From Marinobacter confluentis (lineage in GTDB: Bacteria; Pseudomonadota; Gammaproteobacteria; Pseudomonadales; Oleiphilaceae), in NCBI RefSeq assembly GCF_004785685.1, contig NZ_SRPF01000003.1, positions 1 through 64,000 of the forward strand: 64,000 bases of DNA. The letters run 5' to 3'. The translations under genes and the position numbers were made by a program. Shown here piece after piece: positions 56,535 through 64,000 of this stretch. Positions within the stretch are counted from its first letter, which is position 1, and each line of letters opens with the position of its first letter. Below the pieces are notes generated by a model. It did no database searches. It was not told where the DNA came from and saw only the letters and a list, made by a program, of their open reading frames with translations.

Positions 56535-57873
56535 CGTCATCATGCCAGCATTGGGGATGGCTCAGGACAAGGGCGTCCTTCTTGCCTGGCACAAATCACC
56601 GGGCGACCCGGTCGCCGAAGGGGATCCCCTGTTTGAGGTGGAAACCGACAAAGCCACCATGGAAGTGGAAGCACAGGGCTCCGGTTTCCTAACCGATGTA
56701 ACTGCCTCTGCCGGCGATGAAATACCGGTCGGCCAGACCGTTGCACGTATTTCAGAAACGGCGGAAGACACTGGAACCACCTCAGGAACCGCCCAGGACA
56801 GCCCATCAGACGAAGAAACGCCAACGTCCGATGATCATCAGGCCAGCCCGGCCATGCCTGAAGGCGAGCAGGTCATCATGCCTGCACTGGGCATGGCCCA
56901 GGACGCGGGGCAGATCGTGGCCTGGCGCAAAGCGCCCGGTGATGCCGTCACCGCCAGCGACATTCTGTTTGAGGTGGAAACGGATAAATCCGTTGTGGAA
57001 GTCGAGGCCGGGCACGATGGCTTCGTTGCCGCCCTGCTGGCAGAAAAAGGCGAAGACGCGCCGGTGGGCCATGTCATTGCCATCATTACCCGCGAAAAAC
57101 CGGAATCTCCCTTCCAGCAGAGCCTGAGTGCCGCCGGGAAATCGCCGCAGCCGGCAGAAGCCACAAAGTCAGCCGAGCCTGCGCCCGCTAACAAACCAGC
57201 CCCTGCGTCCCGGAAACCGGCAGCTACACCAAAAGCGCCCGGTGCGGCGCGGGAAGGACGCATCCTGGCATCACCGAAAGCCCGACGCCTGGCCCTCGAG
57301 CGAGGTCTGGACCTGGCAAGGCTGGCCGAAAACGGTTACCCGCAGCCCTATCACGTCAAGGATCTGGACACTCTCGCGCAACTGCCGGACGCGAAGACGC
57401 CTGCACTGTCCGGTGCAGCGCCCAGCCGTTACCTGTCCGCCGACGTGGCTGCTCATGGCTTTGACCAGTTTGCAGCCTGGGCCGCCGAAGAGGCCGGCCT
57501 GACCAATCCCGGCGCTCTGTTGGCAGGGTTTGCAGGGGTAAGCCTGAGTCACACGGGTATCACCGTGGCACTGGAAACTTTCGGTAAAACCAGGCTCTTT
57601 GAAGTTCGCGGTCGACGCCTGGGCAGCCTGGTTGAAGTCGATCCTGAATCCGGCCCGGCGCCCGATCTCAAGCTGCGCGACCTCAGGTTCGGCCACCTGA
57701 ACAGCCTTCAGACCGGCCCGGAAGAGATTCCGGTGCTGAGTGTTCTGGCCAAAGGTGAAAACCTGACGCTGACGCTGGAATGCGCTGCCGAGCATCTCGA
57801 TGCATCCGCAGCCATTGCCCTTCTTTCCGATTTCGCAGGCCGGCTGGAGCAACCGCTCCGCCACCTGCTCTGA
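56524..57873 (+). CDS. Lipoyl-carrier half of a split E2: two lipoyl domains, E3-binding domain, degenerate catalytic domain
   Basis: A 449-residue protein. Residues 1-78 and about 115-195 are lipoyl domains with lysine motifs VETDKATMEVE and VETDKSVVEVE. Ala/Pro-rich linkers follow, then a peripheral-subunit-binding domain near 240-275 (SPKARRLALERGLDLARL). The last about 150 residues look like part of an E2 acyltransferase fold but have no DHR-x-x-x-G active site. The active acyltransferase is encoded separately by the next gene, 3 bp downstream. The protein probably carries the acyl group and holds the complex together. Confidence 0.85.
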   Translation: MPLDVIMPALGMAQDKGVLLAWHKSPGDPVAEGDPLFEVETDKATMEVEAQGSGFLTDVTASAGDEIPVGQTVARISETAEDTGTTSGTAQDSPSDEETPTSDDHQASPAMPEGEQVIMPALGMAQDAGQIVAWRKAPGDAVTASDILFEVETDKSVVEVEAGHDGFVAALLAEKGEDAPVGHVIAIITREKPESPFQQSLSAAGKSPQPAEATKSAEPAPANKPAPASRKPAATPKAPGAAREGRILASPKARRLALERGLDLARLAENGYPQPYHVKDLDTLAQLPDAKTPALSGAAPSRYLSADVAAHGFDQFAAWAAEEAGLTNPGALLAGFAGVSLSHTGITVALETFGKTRLFEVRGRRLGSLVEVDPESGPAPDLKLRDLRFGHLNSLQTGPEEIPVLSVLAKGENLTLTLECAAEHLDASAAIALLSDFAGRLEQPLRHLL

Positions 57874-57876
57874 GCC

Positions 57877-58779
57877 ATGGAGCAGAAGCCCATCATGACA
57901 GACATCATTGCATCGCCTTCGGTCAGGGCGCTGGCCCGGGAAAAGGGAATTGATCTGGAAGAGCTGGCCCGCGACCTGCAACGGAAGAATATTGTGCGAG
58001 ACGACCTCGAAAACGGAACACCTGCCGCCACCAGAAGTCCGGCTGGCGACACATCATACTGGCAGGTTGACCACGCCCGGTACGGCCAGGTCACTGAACA
58101 GCCTACCAGCCGTTTTGCACAGGTCACCGCCGCCAACCTGGCCGCTGCGCAGGCCCATATTCCAGCGGTAACGCATCATGATCGTGCGGATATCAACGCG
58201 ATCGAGGATTGGCGCCAGCAGCTCAAACCGGAAGCGAAGGCCCGTGGCGTGAAGCTGACCGCGCTGGCGTTCCATGTGGTCGCCCTGGCACGTTGCCTGG
58301 AGGAATTCCCGCGCTTCAATGCCTCGCTTTCAGAAGATGGAAAAACACTTTTTCTGAAGGAATATGTGCACATTGGCATCGCCGTGGATACCCCCCACGG
58401 GCTCATGGTTCCGGTGATTCGCGATGCCCATTTGAAGGGGCTATGGCAGATTGCAGAAGAAATTGCTGATCTGGCGGCTCGCGCCCAGGACCGGAAAATC
58501 AGCGGCGAAGAAATGGGTGGCGCGTCCATGACCATTACCAATCTGGGTGGCATTGGCGGCGTTGGATTTACCCCGATCGTCAATCCGCCCGAAGTGGCAA
58601 TACTGGGCCTTACCCCGCCGGAAACCGTGCCAGTCTGGGACGGTGAAACCTTCCAGCCGGTGCCCAGGGTGCCACTGGACCTCAGCTACGACCATCGCGT
58701 TATCAATGGCGCCGACGCCGCACGCTTCAGCGCCCGCTATTGCGCCTTGCTTGCCGATCCTCGCCGTTTAGTAATCTGA
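57877..58779 (+). CDS. Acyltransferase half of a split E2 (no lipoyl domain)
   Basis: A 300-residue E2 acyltransferase. Residues 12-45 form a peripheral-subunit-binding domain (SPSVRALAREKGIDLEELA), and about 75-300 form the catalytic domain with TNLGGIGGVGFTPIVNPPE and the active site SYDHRVINGADAARF (His and Asp). No lipoyl domain is present, so it must use the lipoyl groups of the preceding protein. The start is the ATG at 57877; an in-frame ATG at 57895 has GGAG 12 bases upstream. No E3 gene follows, so E3 must come from elsewhere in the genome. Confidence 0.9.
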   Translation: MEQKPIMTDIIASPSVRALAREKGIDLEELARDLQRKNIVRDDLENGTPAATRSPAGDTSYWQVDHARYGQVTEQPTSRFAQVTAANLAAAQAHIPAVTHHDRADINAIEDWRQQLKPEAKARGVKLTALAFHVVALARCLEEFPRFNASLSEDGKTLFLKEYVHIGIAVDTPHGLMVPVIRDAHLKGLWQIAEEIADLAARAQDRKISGEEMGGASMTITNLGGIGGVGFTPIVNPPEVAILGLTPPETVPVWDGETFQPVPRVPLDLSYDHRVINGADAARFSARYCALLADPRRLVI

Positions 58780-58796
58780 GCAACCCAGAGTTATGA

Positions 58797-58813
58797 CCGG
58801 GGCACGGCCCCGG
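58797..58813 (+). terminator. GC-rich hairpin after the E2 genes
   Basis: CCGGGGC-ACG-GCCCCGG forms a 7-bp stem 18 bp after the E2 stop but lacks a T run. It may end or attenuate the porin-E1-E2 transcript before tupB. Confidence 0.4.
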
Positions 58814-58897
58814 CTTGACTCCGCCTTAAAGCCTTGCGAATCTCGGTGAAACAGCGTTCAATCTCCGCTTCACTATCGCAGGACTCCAATAATAAAA

Positions 58898-59593
58898 ATG
58901 AATGCTTTGGCTGAAGCCTTACGTCTTATTGTCACCCTTGATGCTGATCTGTTTGAAATTCTCTGGCTGTCCATCCGCGTCAGCCTGATCGCTCTGGCAA
59001 TTTCCGCAGTCATCAGTCTGCCGCTGGGCACCTGGCTGGCAATCACTCGGTTTCCCGGGCGTAAAGTCGTGATCCTGGTGCTGAATGCCCTGATGGGCAT
59101 GCCCCCGGTGGTGGTCGGCCTGATGGTATATCTTCTGCTCTCCAGGTCCGGCCCACTGGGCTGGATGGGCCTGCTTTACACACCGACCGCCATGATCATC
59201 GCCCAGGTTGTGCTGATCACACCCATCATTGCCGCTCTGTCCCATCAGGTAATCGAGAACCTGCACCAGGAATATCGCGATACCTTCTATTCCATGGGGG
59301 TTACCGGGCGTCGCGCAATCGTTGCCTACCTGGTGGATGCACGTTTTGCGCTGACCACCTGCATCCTGGCCGGTTTCGGCCGGGCAATCGCCGAAGTTGG
59401 CGCGGTCATTATCGTCGGCGGTAACATTGACCACCTGACCCGGGTAATGACCACCGCCATTGCCCTCGAAACTTCCAAAGGCAACCTGACCCTTGCCCTT
59501 GCCCTGGGGGCGGTGCTGCTGACGCTTTCCCTGCTGGTCAACGCGCTGGTGATCGGTGTCCGCGAATACGCTGCGAAACGTCAATATGCCTGA
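58898..59593 (+). CDS. tupB: Tungstate ABC transporter permease
   Basis: A 231-residue permease with five to six membrane segments. Its ABC-permease loop is seen as HQEYRDTFYSMGVTGRRAIVAYLVDARFAL and GFGRAIAEVGAVIIVGGN near residues 128-170. It belongs to the TupB/molybdate-type family. The first gene of a tupB-tupC-tupA-fdhD-mobA-mobB-moeA run; its stop overlaps the tupC start. The ion is called tungstate because the binding protein has the TupA motif. Confidence 0.9.
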   Translation: MNALAEALRLIVTLDADLFEILWLSIRVSLIALAISAVISLPLGTWLAITRFPGRKVVILVLNALMGMPPVVVGLMVYLLLSRSGPLGWMGLLYTPTAMIIAQVVLITPIIAALSHQVIENLHQEYRDTFYSMGVTGRRAIVAYLVDARFALTTCILAGFGRAIAEVGAVIIVGGNIDHLTRVMTTAIALETSKGNLTLALALGAVLLTLSLLVNALVIGVREYAAKRQYA

Positions 59594-60296
59594 TTCACTG
59601 TTACCGATCCGCATTCGCAACCTGCGCCTGATCAAGGGCGACCGGGCCGTGCTGGACGGCGTAAACCTGACCATTGAAGAGCTCGGAATCACCGTCATCA
59701 TGGGTTCGAACGGCGCCGGCAAGACGTTGCTTTTGCGGTGCCTGCACGGGCTGATCGAACCAGACCAGGGGCAGATCACCCTGGGCAACCTGACGGTGGC
59801 AGACAGCCGTGATCAACAGGCCATGGTTTTCCAGCATCCGGTACTGCTGCGCCGGACAGTACTGCAGAATCTGGCTTTCGCGGTCCCCGACATCGCCAAA
59901 GCCGACCCGCAGCAGCTTCTGGCGGCACTGGATTCGGTACACCTGGCTGATCGGGCAAACCAGCCTGCTCGTATGTTATCCGGCGGAGAACAACAACGAC
60001 TGGCCCTTGCCCGGGCACTACTCAGCAAACCTGCCCTGCTTCTACTGGATGAGGCAACCGCAAGCCTGGACCCGGCGTCTGTTCTGTTGATCGAATCCCT
60101 GGTCAAAGCCCAGAGCAAACGGGGTACCAAGGTTATTCTGATCAGCCACGACCAAGGTCAGGGTCGACGTCTGGCCGATGAAGTCGTATTTATGTCAGGT
60201 GGGCAGGTAGCCGAGCAGAGCCCGGCCGATCAATTTTTTACCGAGCCCCGAACGCCAGTTGCTGAAGCCTATCTGGCCGGCAAAATACTGTTTTAG
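59586..60296 (+). CDS. tupC: Tungstate ABC transporter ATPase
   Basis: A 236-residue single-domain ABC ATPase. Walker A is GSNGAGKTLLLRCL near residue 40, the signature is LSGGEQQRLALARAL near 136, and Walker B is LLLLDEATASLD near 157. I chose the ATG at 59586 (MPDSLLP), which overlaps the tupB stop by 8 bp; a frame from 59556 is also open. It energises import through TupB. Confidence 0.93.
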   Translation: MPDSLLPIRIRNLRLIKGDRAVLDGVNLTIEELGITVIMGSNGAGKTLLLRCLHGLIEPDQGQITLGNLTVADSRDQQAMVFQHPVLLRRTVLQNLAFAVPDIAKADPQQLLAALDSVHLADRANQPARMLSGGEQQRLALARALLSKPALLLLDEATASLDPASVLLIESLVKAQSKRGTKVILISHDQGQGRRLADEVVFMSGGQVAEQSPADQFFTEPRTPVAEAYLAGKILF

Positions 60297-60314
60297 TCCG
60301 TTTTAGAGAGCATT

Positions 60315-61130
60315 ATGAAACACCTGATTATTTGCGTTACCCTCGCCCTTAGTACGCATACGCTGGCAGATACCATCATCGTTCAGTCCACCACCTCGAC
60401 CCAGAACAGTGGCCTTTACGACTACCTGTTGCCGATGGCCGAAGAAGCCACCGGTGTAAAGGTCAACATTGTGGCCGTGGGAACCGGGCAGGCGATCAAG
60501 AATGCCATGCGCTGCGATGGCGATGTGCTGCTGGTGCATTCAAAGCCCGATGAGGAAGCCTTTGTTGCTGAAGGCTTTGGCGAAAAACGCTATGACCTGA
60601 TGTACAACGATTTTGTCATCATCGGCCCCGAATCCGATCCCGCAGATGTGGCCAGCGCCCCTGACGTGGTCGAGGCACTGCAGCGAATCCAGCAGACTGG
60701 CGCGAAATTCGCGTCAAGAGGTGATGATTCCGGAACCCACAAAAAAGAACTCGCGTTGTGGCGCGAAGCCGGCATTGATCCTGAGGGCGGATCGGGCCGC
60801 TGGTATCTGGAAACCGGCAGCGGAATGGGCGCAACCCTGAATACCGGCGTGAGTCTTGGAGCCTATATCCTGTCTGACAGAGCCACCTGGATTTCCTTCG
60901 CCAACAAACAGGACGCCACCATTGTGTATGAGGGAAACCCCGCGCTGTTCAATCAGTACGGTGTTACCCCCGTCAGTGTCGATAAATGTCCGACAGTGAA
61001 CCGGCAGGCCGCACAGGCGTTTACACAATGGCTGGTGTCTGTCGCTGGGCAATCCGCCATTGCTGCCTATCAGCTCAATGGCAAACAGCTGTTTTTCCCG
61101 AACGCCAATCAGACCAAACCGGATAACTGA
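60315..61130 (+). CDS. tupA: Tungstate-binding periplasmic protein TupA
   Basis: A 271-residue binding protein. Residues 1-18 form a signal peptide (ending LADT). Just after it comes the oxyanion-binding STTSTQNSGLYDYLLP, the TTTS-type motif of TupA proteins. Later DGDVLLVHSKPDEE near 75, DFVIIGP near 100 and SRGDDSGTHKKE near 137 complete the ligand pocket. TupA proteins bind tungstate much more tightly than molybdate. It lies after tupC by 18 bp and just before fdhD. Confidence 0.92.
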   Translation: MKHLIICVTLALSTHTLADTIIVQSTTSTQNSGLYDYLLPMAEEATGVKVNIVAVGTGQAIKNAMRCDGDVLLVHSKPDEEAFVAEGFGEKRYDLMYNDFVIIGPESDPADVASAPDVVEALQRIQQTGAKFASRGDDSGTHKKELALWREAGIDPEGGSGRWYLETGSGMGATLNTGVSLGAYILSDRATWISFANKQDATIVYEGNPALFNQYGVTPVSVDKCPTVNRQAAQAFTQWLVSVAGQSAIAAYQLNGKQLFFPNANQTKPDN

Positions 61131-61136
61131 GCTGAA

Positions 61137-62006
61137 ATGACCATGGACACGCTTCTACCGAATCCAAAAGACCCCCGGCTATCCCGCACGGTTGAGGGCG
61201 TCGACGAAAACGGCCAGGTAAAGTCGATCAGCGTTATCGAAGAGCGCCCGCTGACCATCTATCTGAACAGCCAGGAAATTGTCACCGCCATGACCATCGG
61301 CGATCACCCCGAATACCTGGCCCTGGGTTTTCTGCTCAACCAGGGCATGCTGCGCGCCAGTGACCAGGTTACCGGCATTGATTTTGACGAGGAACTGGAA
61401 GTGGTGGTGGTCCGCACTGCCGGCGTCACCGATGTCGAGGACAAACTGGAAAAGAAAACCCGTACCTCCGGTTGTGCCGTGGGCACGGTATTCGGTGACA
61501 TGATGGCCGGACTGGAAGGGCTGCAACTACCTGACACACCGGTGCACACCAGCACCTTTTACGACCTTTCCTATCAGATCAACCACACCCCGAGCCTTTA
61601 CATGGAAACCGGTGCCATTCACGGCACGGCACTGTGCCAGGGGCTTGAAGTATTGGCCTACATGGAAGATGTAGGACGCCACAATGCTGTGGACAAGATT
61701 GCCGGCTGGATGCACCTGAATGGCATCCCGGCGGCCGACAAGGTTCTTTACACCACAGGCCGACTGACCTCGGAAATGGTCATCAAGACGTCGCTGATGG
61801 GGATTCCCACCCTGATCAGCCGGTCCGGTTTTACCGCCTGGGGCGTGGATATAGCCCAGCAGGTCGGGCTGACGCTGATTGGTCGGATGCGGGGCAAGAA
61901 GTTCACCTGTCTCAGCGGCCAGCATCGCCTGGTGTTCGATCAGGACCTGTCGCAGGTACCGGACGACGATAAGAAAATGCGGCGCAAAGGAGCAAGCCAT
62001 GACTGA
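61137..62006 (+). CDS. fdhD: Formate dehydrogenase sulfuration protein FdhD
   Basis: A 289-residue FdhD, which transfers sulfur from IscS to the molybdenum/tungsten cofactor of formate dehydrogenase. Family motifs are ERPLTIYLNSQEIVTAMTIGDHPEYLALGFL near residue 36, MEDVGRHNAVDKIAGW near 180, LYTTGRLTSEMVIK near 203 and SRSGFTAWG near 223. The usual Cys-x-x-Cys loop has only its first cysteine, Cys113 (SGCAVG). It overlaps mobA by 8 bp and links the tungstate transporter to a formate dehydrogenase outside the window. Confidence 0.94.
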   Translation: MTMDTLLPNPKDPRLSRTVEGVDENGQVKSISVIEERPLTIYLNSQEIVTAMTIGDHPEYLALGFLLNQGMLRASDQVTGIDFDEELEVVVVRTAGVTDVEDKLEKKTRTSGCAVGTVFGDMMAGLEGLQLPDTPVHTSTFYDLSYQINHTPSLYMETGAIHGTALCQGLEVLAYMEDVGRHNAVDKIAGWMHLNGIPAADKVLYTTGRLTSEMVIKTSLMGIPTLISRSGFTAWGVDIAQQVGLTLIGRMRGKKFTCLSGQHRLVFDQDLSQVPDDDKKMRRKGASHD

Positions 62007-62586
62007 ATGTGCGGTGATTCTGGCCGGCGGTCAGGCCCGCCGCATGGGCGGTGGCGATAAAGGCCGACTGATGCTGGGAGACCAGTCGTTGATACAGCGC
62101 GTTGTCGAGCGGATCACCCCACAGGTCGACGCGGTGGTACTGAACGCCAACGGTGATCTGAGCCGGTTTGATGATATCGGGCTGCCTGTGGTGGCGGATT
62201 CGGTCGCGGATTTTCCCGGCCCTCTGGCCGGCATTCTTGCGGGCATGGACTGGGCTGCCGGGCAGGGCCATGAATGGCTGATCAGTGTCGCCGCCGATAC
62301 GCCGTCCTTTCCCCTGGATCTGGCCGAACGCCTGGCGGGTTCTGATACCCCGGTTGTGCTGGCCGCAACGCCGGACCCTGAGCGTGGCAGGCTGCCCCAG
62401 CCCACCTTTGGCCGCTGGAAAGTAGCGTTACGCCATGACCTCAGGGCCGCACTGAATGACGGTGTACGCAAGATTCGCCAATGGACCCAGGCCCAGGGCG
62501 AATCCCTGGTGCTGTTTGCCGAGGACGACTTTTTCAATATCAATACGCCGGAAGACCTGGCCTGGGCGGAGCAGAACCTGACGTGA
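61999..62586 (+). CDS. mobA: Molybdenum cofactor guanylyltransferase MobA
   Basis: A 195-residue nucleotidyltransferase. The GTP-binding start CAVILAGGQARRMGGGDKG is at residues 4-22, SVAADTPSFP near 97 is the metal site (D-x-P), and NINTPEDL near 180 is the family end. It adds GMP to molybdopterin to make the guanine dinucleotide cofactor used by formate dehydrogenase. The ATG at 61999 has AAAGGAG upstream. It overlaps both fdhD and mobB, so translation is coupled. Confidence 0.94.
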   Translation: MTECAVILAGGQARRMGGGDKGRLMLGDQSLIQRVVERITPQVDAVVLNANGDLSRFDDIGLPVVADSVADFPGPLAGILAGMDWAAGQGHEWLISVAADTPSFPLDLAERLAGSDTPVVLAATPDPERGRLPQPTFGRWKVALRHDLRAALNDGVRKIRQWTQAQGESLVLFAEDDFFNINTPEDLAWAEQNLT

Positions 62587-63074
62587 ATGTTATTGGAATT
62601 GTAGGCTGGAAGAACTGTGGCAAAACCACCCTGGCCAGTGCCCTGATCAGTGAATTATGCGCCCGGGGGCTAACGGTCAGCTCGATCAAACACGCCCATC
62701 ACCGGGTGGACGTCGACCAGCCCGGCACTGACAGCTATCACCACCGCAGCGCCGGCGCCCGGGAAGTCATTCTGGCCGGCGGTCAACGCGTTGCCATTAT
62801 GCATGAACTTCGTGGTGCCCCGGAGCCAACCCTGGATCAACTGTTAGCAAGGCTCGAACCCTGCGACTGGGTTGTGGTGGAAGGCTACAAAGCCCACAAC
62901 CACCCCAAGATCGAAGTACACCGGCAAACGTGCAAGCAGGCACCGCTATTCCCGAATGACGACAGCATTATTGCCGTAGCGACAGATTATGCTTCAGATT
63001 TTTCAGGGCCGGGCTTTGATCTGAACGATGTATCCGGCATTACAAACTACATTCTGAACCGAAAATCGCAGTAG
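62583..63074 (+). CDS. mobB: Molybdopterin-guanine dinucleotide biosynthesis GTPase MobB
   Basis: A 163-residue GTP-binding protein. The P-loop is GWKNCGKTTLA at residues 8-18, followed by SIKHAHHRVDVDQPGTDSY and VVVEGYKAHNHPKIEV near 100. It assists MobA in cofactor synthesis. The start is a GTG at 62583 that overlaps the mobA stop (GTGA). The family's usual FSRSGK/D-type segment is short here, but length and motifs fit. Confidence 0.93.
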   Translation: MNVIGIVGWKNCGKTTLASALISELCARGLTVSSIKHAHHRVDVDQPGTDSYHHRSAGAREVILAGGQRVAIMHELRGAPEPTLDQLLARLEPCDWVVVEGYKAHNHPKIEVHRQTCKQAPLFPNDDSIIAVATDYASDFSGPGFDLNDVSGITNYILNRKSQ

Positions 63075-63085
63075 ATGAGAGAGCC

Positions 63086-64000
63086 ATGAACGAGCTTCGC
63101 AACGACTGTTTTGCCTTGCCCCCGGGTGTGAACTGGACCCCGGTGGAGGAAGCGCTGGAGCGGTTACGTTCGCGCCTGCACCCGGTGGTGGGTGTGGATC
63201 GGGCAATTCCGTTGGCACAGGCCAATGGCCGGATACTGGCAAGCGATGTGTTTGCACCCCGTGCCCATCCGCCCAGTAACAATTCCGCTGTGGATGGCTA
63301 TGCCCTCGCCGGTCCCGTTTCACGGGTACCCTGCATTTTGCCTTTAATCGAAGGCCGCAGCGCTGCTGGTGAGCCCTACGCAGAACGGGTACCCGAAGGC
63401 CACGCTATCCGGATTCTGACCGGCGCCGTGATTCCGGCCGGCACTGATACCGTGGTGCTCGAGGAGGACTGCGAGATAAGGGACGGGCAACTGGTTCTTA
63501 ACGGCACGCTGAAAGCCGGCGCCAACGCCCGCAAAGCCGGCGAAGACATAAAGTCGCAGGACCGGATCCTGGCAGCGTCCACCCGCCTGACCCCAACCCA
63601 GATTTCCGTACTCGCCAGCGTTGGCGTTGCATCGGTGGACGTGTATCAGCCGCTTCGCGTTGGCGTACTGTCCACAGGCGATGAAGTGAAACCTGTCGGC
63701 TCAGCGGTGACCGACTGGCAGATTTACGACGCCAACCGGCCCATGCTGGGTGCCCTGGTCAGCCAGCTTGGCTATGAACTGGTGGATCTGGGCCATGTAC
63801 TGGACCGGGCCGACGATGTGAAAGCGGCACTGGATCGCGGTGCCAAGCAGTGCGACCTGATCCTGACCAGTGGCGGGGTGTCCGCAGGCGACGAGGACCA
63901 TGTGTCGAAAACCCTGAAAGCCCATGGCGAGATCAGCAACTGGCGTATTGCCATCAAACCCGGCCGGCCTCTGGCGCTTGCCATGTTCCAGGGTACACCG
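63086..64000 (+). CDS. moeA: Molybdopterin molybdotransferase MoeA (partial, runs off the window)
   Basis: The frame from the ATG at 63086 is open for 305 codons to the window end. It encodes the first three quarters of MoeA (about 400-410 residues). Visible family motifs are NNSAVDGYA near residue 70, RILTGAVIPAGTDTVV near 110, the GVLSTGDEV segment near 193, YDANRPML near 215, LTSGGVSAGDED near 260 and IAIKPGRPLALA near 292. It inserts molybdate (or tungstate) into adenylated molybdopterin. It is the last visible gene of the tup-fdhD-mob operon, 11 bp after mobB. Confidence 0.95.
   Translation, partial: MNELRNDCFALPPGVNWTPVEEALERLRSRLHPVVGVDRAIPLAQANGRILASDVFAPRAHPPSNNSAVDGYALAGPVSRVPCILPLIEGRSAAGEPYAERVPEGHAIRILTGAVIPAGTDTVVLEEDCEIRDGQLVLNGTLKAGANARKAGEDIKSQDRILAASTRLTPTQISVLASVGVASVDVYQPLRVGVLSTGDEVKPVGSAVTDWQIYDANRPMLGALVSQLGYELVDLGHVLDRADDVKAALDRGAKQCDLILTSGGVSAGDEDHVSKTLKAHGEISNWRIAIKPGRPLALAMFQGTP

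Noticed and set aside
58919..59788. 289-codon minus-strand open frame
   Set aside because: It is opposite tupB and tupC, both with strong family motifs; its composition (many H, Q, D) is that of an antisense shadow.

Overview
The window looks like a chromosomal segment of a marine gammaproteobacterium. Marinobacter or a close relative is my inference, from the codon use, the TRAP and tungstate transporters, the photoactive yellow protein genes and the many LysR regulators; no rRNA or complete tRNA gene is present to confirm it. Gene density is high and no gene-free stretch exceeds about 300 bases.

Region 1 (1-26 kb) is accessory and visibly decaying. It opens with the end of an IS3-family element. 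Next comes a TRAP transporter (dctPQM) bracketed by the remains of a YcsI/D-glutamate-cyclase-like gene and of pxpA (5-oxoprolinase subunit A), so the locus was probably an oxoproline or D-glutamate uptake and catabolism operon. Small stress, export and hydrolase genes follow (EamA, LysE, cupin, metallo-beta-lactamase fold, DUF3291, nucleotidyltransferase, GFA), then a 963-residue BspA-type repeat lipoprotein, several LysR genes with divergent partners, an Ada repair protein and more broken genes: a truncated EamA, a GcvA-like LysR, a PaaI-type thioesterase without its active-site segment and an internally deleted cytosine deaminase. Region 2 (26-31 kb) holds doxX, a LigB-type dioxygenase, a divergent LysR gene, and housekeeping-like genes (rlmE, a large FAD oxidoreductase, a SpoU-type RNA methyltransferase).

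Region 3 (31-41 kb) is about sensing. It contains a chemoreceptor, a CHASE-PAS-PAS-GGDEF-EAL-CZB cyclic-di-GMP enzyme, and a complete photoactive yellow protein (PYP) cluster: p-coumarate ligase, tyrosine ammonia-lyase, PYP, plus a hotdog thioesterase. The two signalling genes lie between tRNA-3'-end-like repeats and near a degraded IS3 tail, which suggests past insertion.

Region 4 (41-58.8 kb) is the most interesting. A LacI-family gene lies among four near-identical palindromes (core GCAAACGTTTGC), one in front of every transcription unit: an atypical M24 protein with an aldehyde dehydrogenase; a ribose-type ABC importer; a dedicated GroES/GroEL pair; an acetoin-reductase-like SDR; and a porin followed by a 2-oxoacid/acetoin-dehydrogenase-like E1 alpha, E1 beta and an E2 split into two proteins. 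Together they look like a regulon that imports and breaks down a small hydroxylated carbon source, with its own chaperonin. I do not recognise this combination as a described system.

Region 5 (58.9-64 kb) is a tungstate ABC transporter (tupBCA order) followed by fdhD, mobA, mobB and moeA, the last running off the end. It supplies metal, cofactor and sulfuration for a molybdenum/tungsten enzyme, most likely a formate dehydrogenase outside the window.
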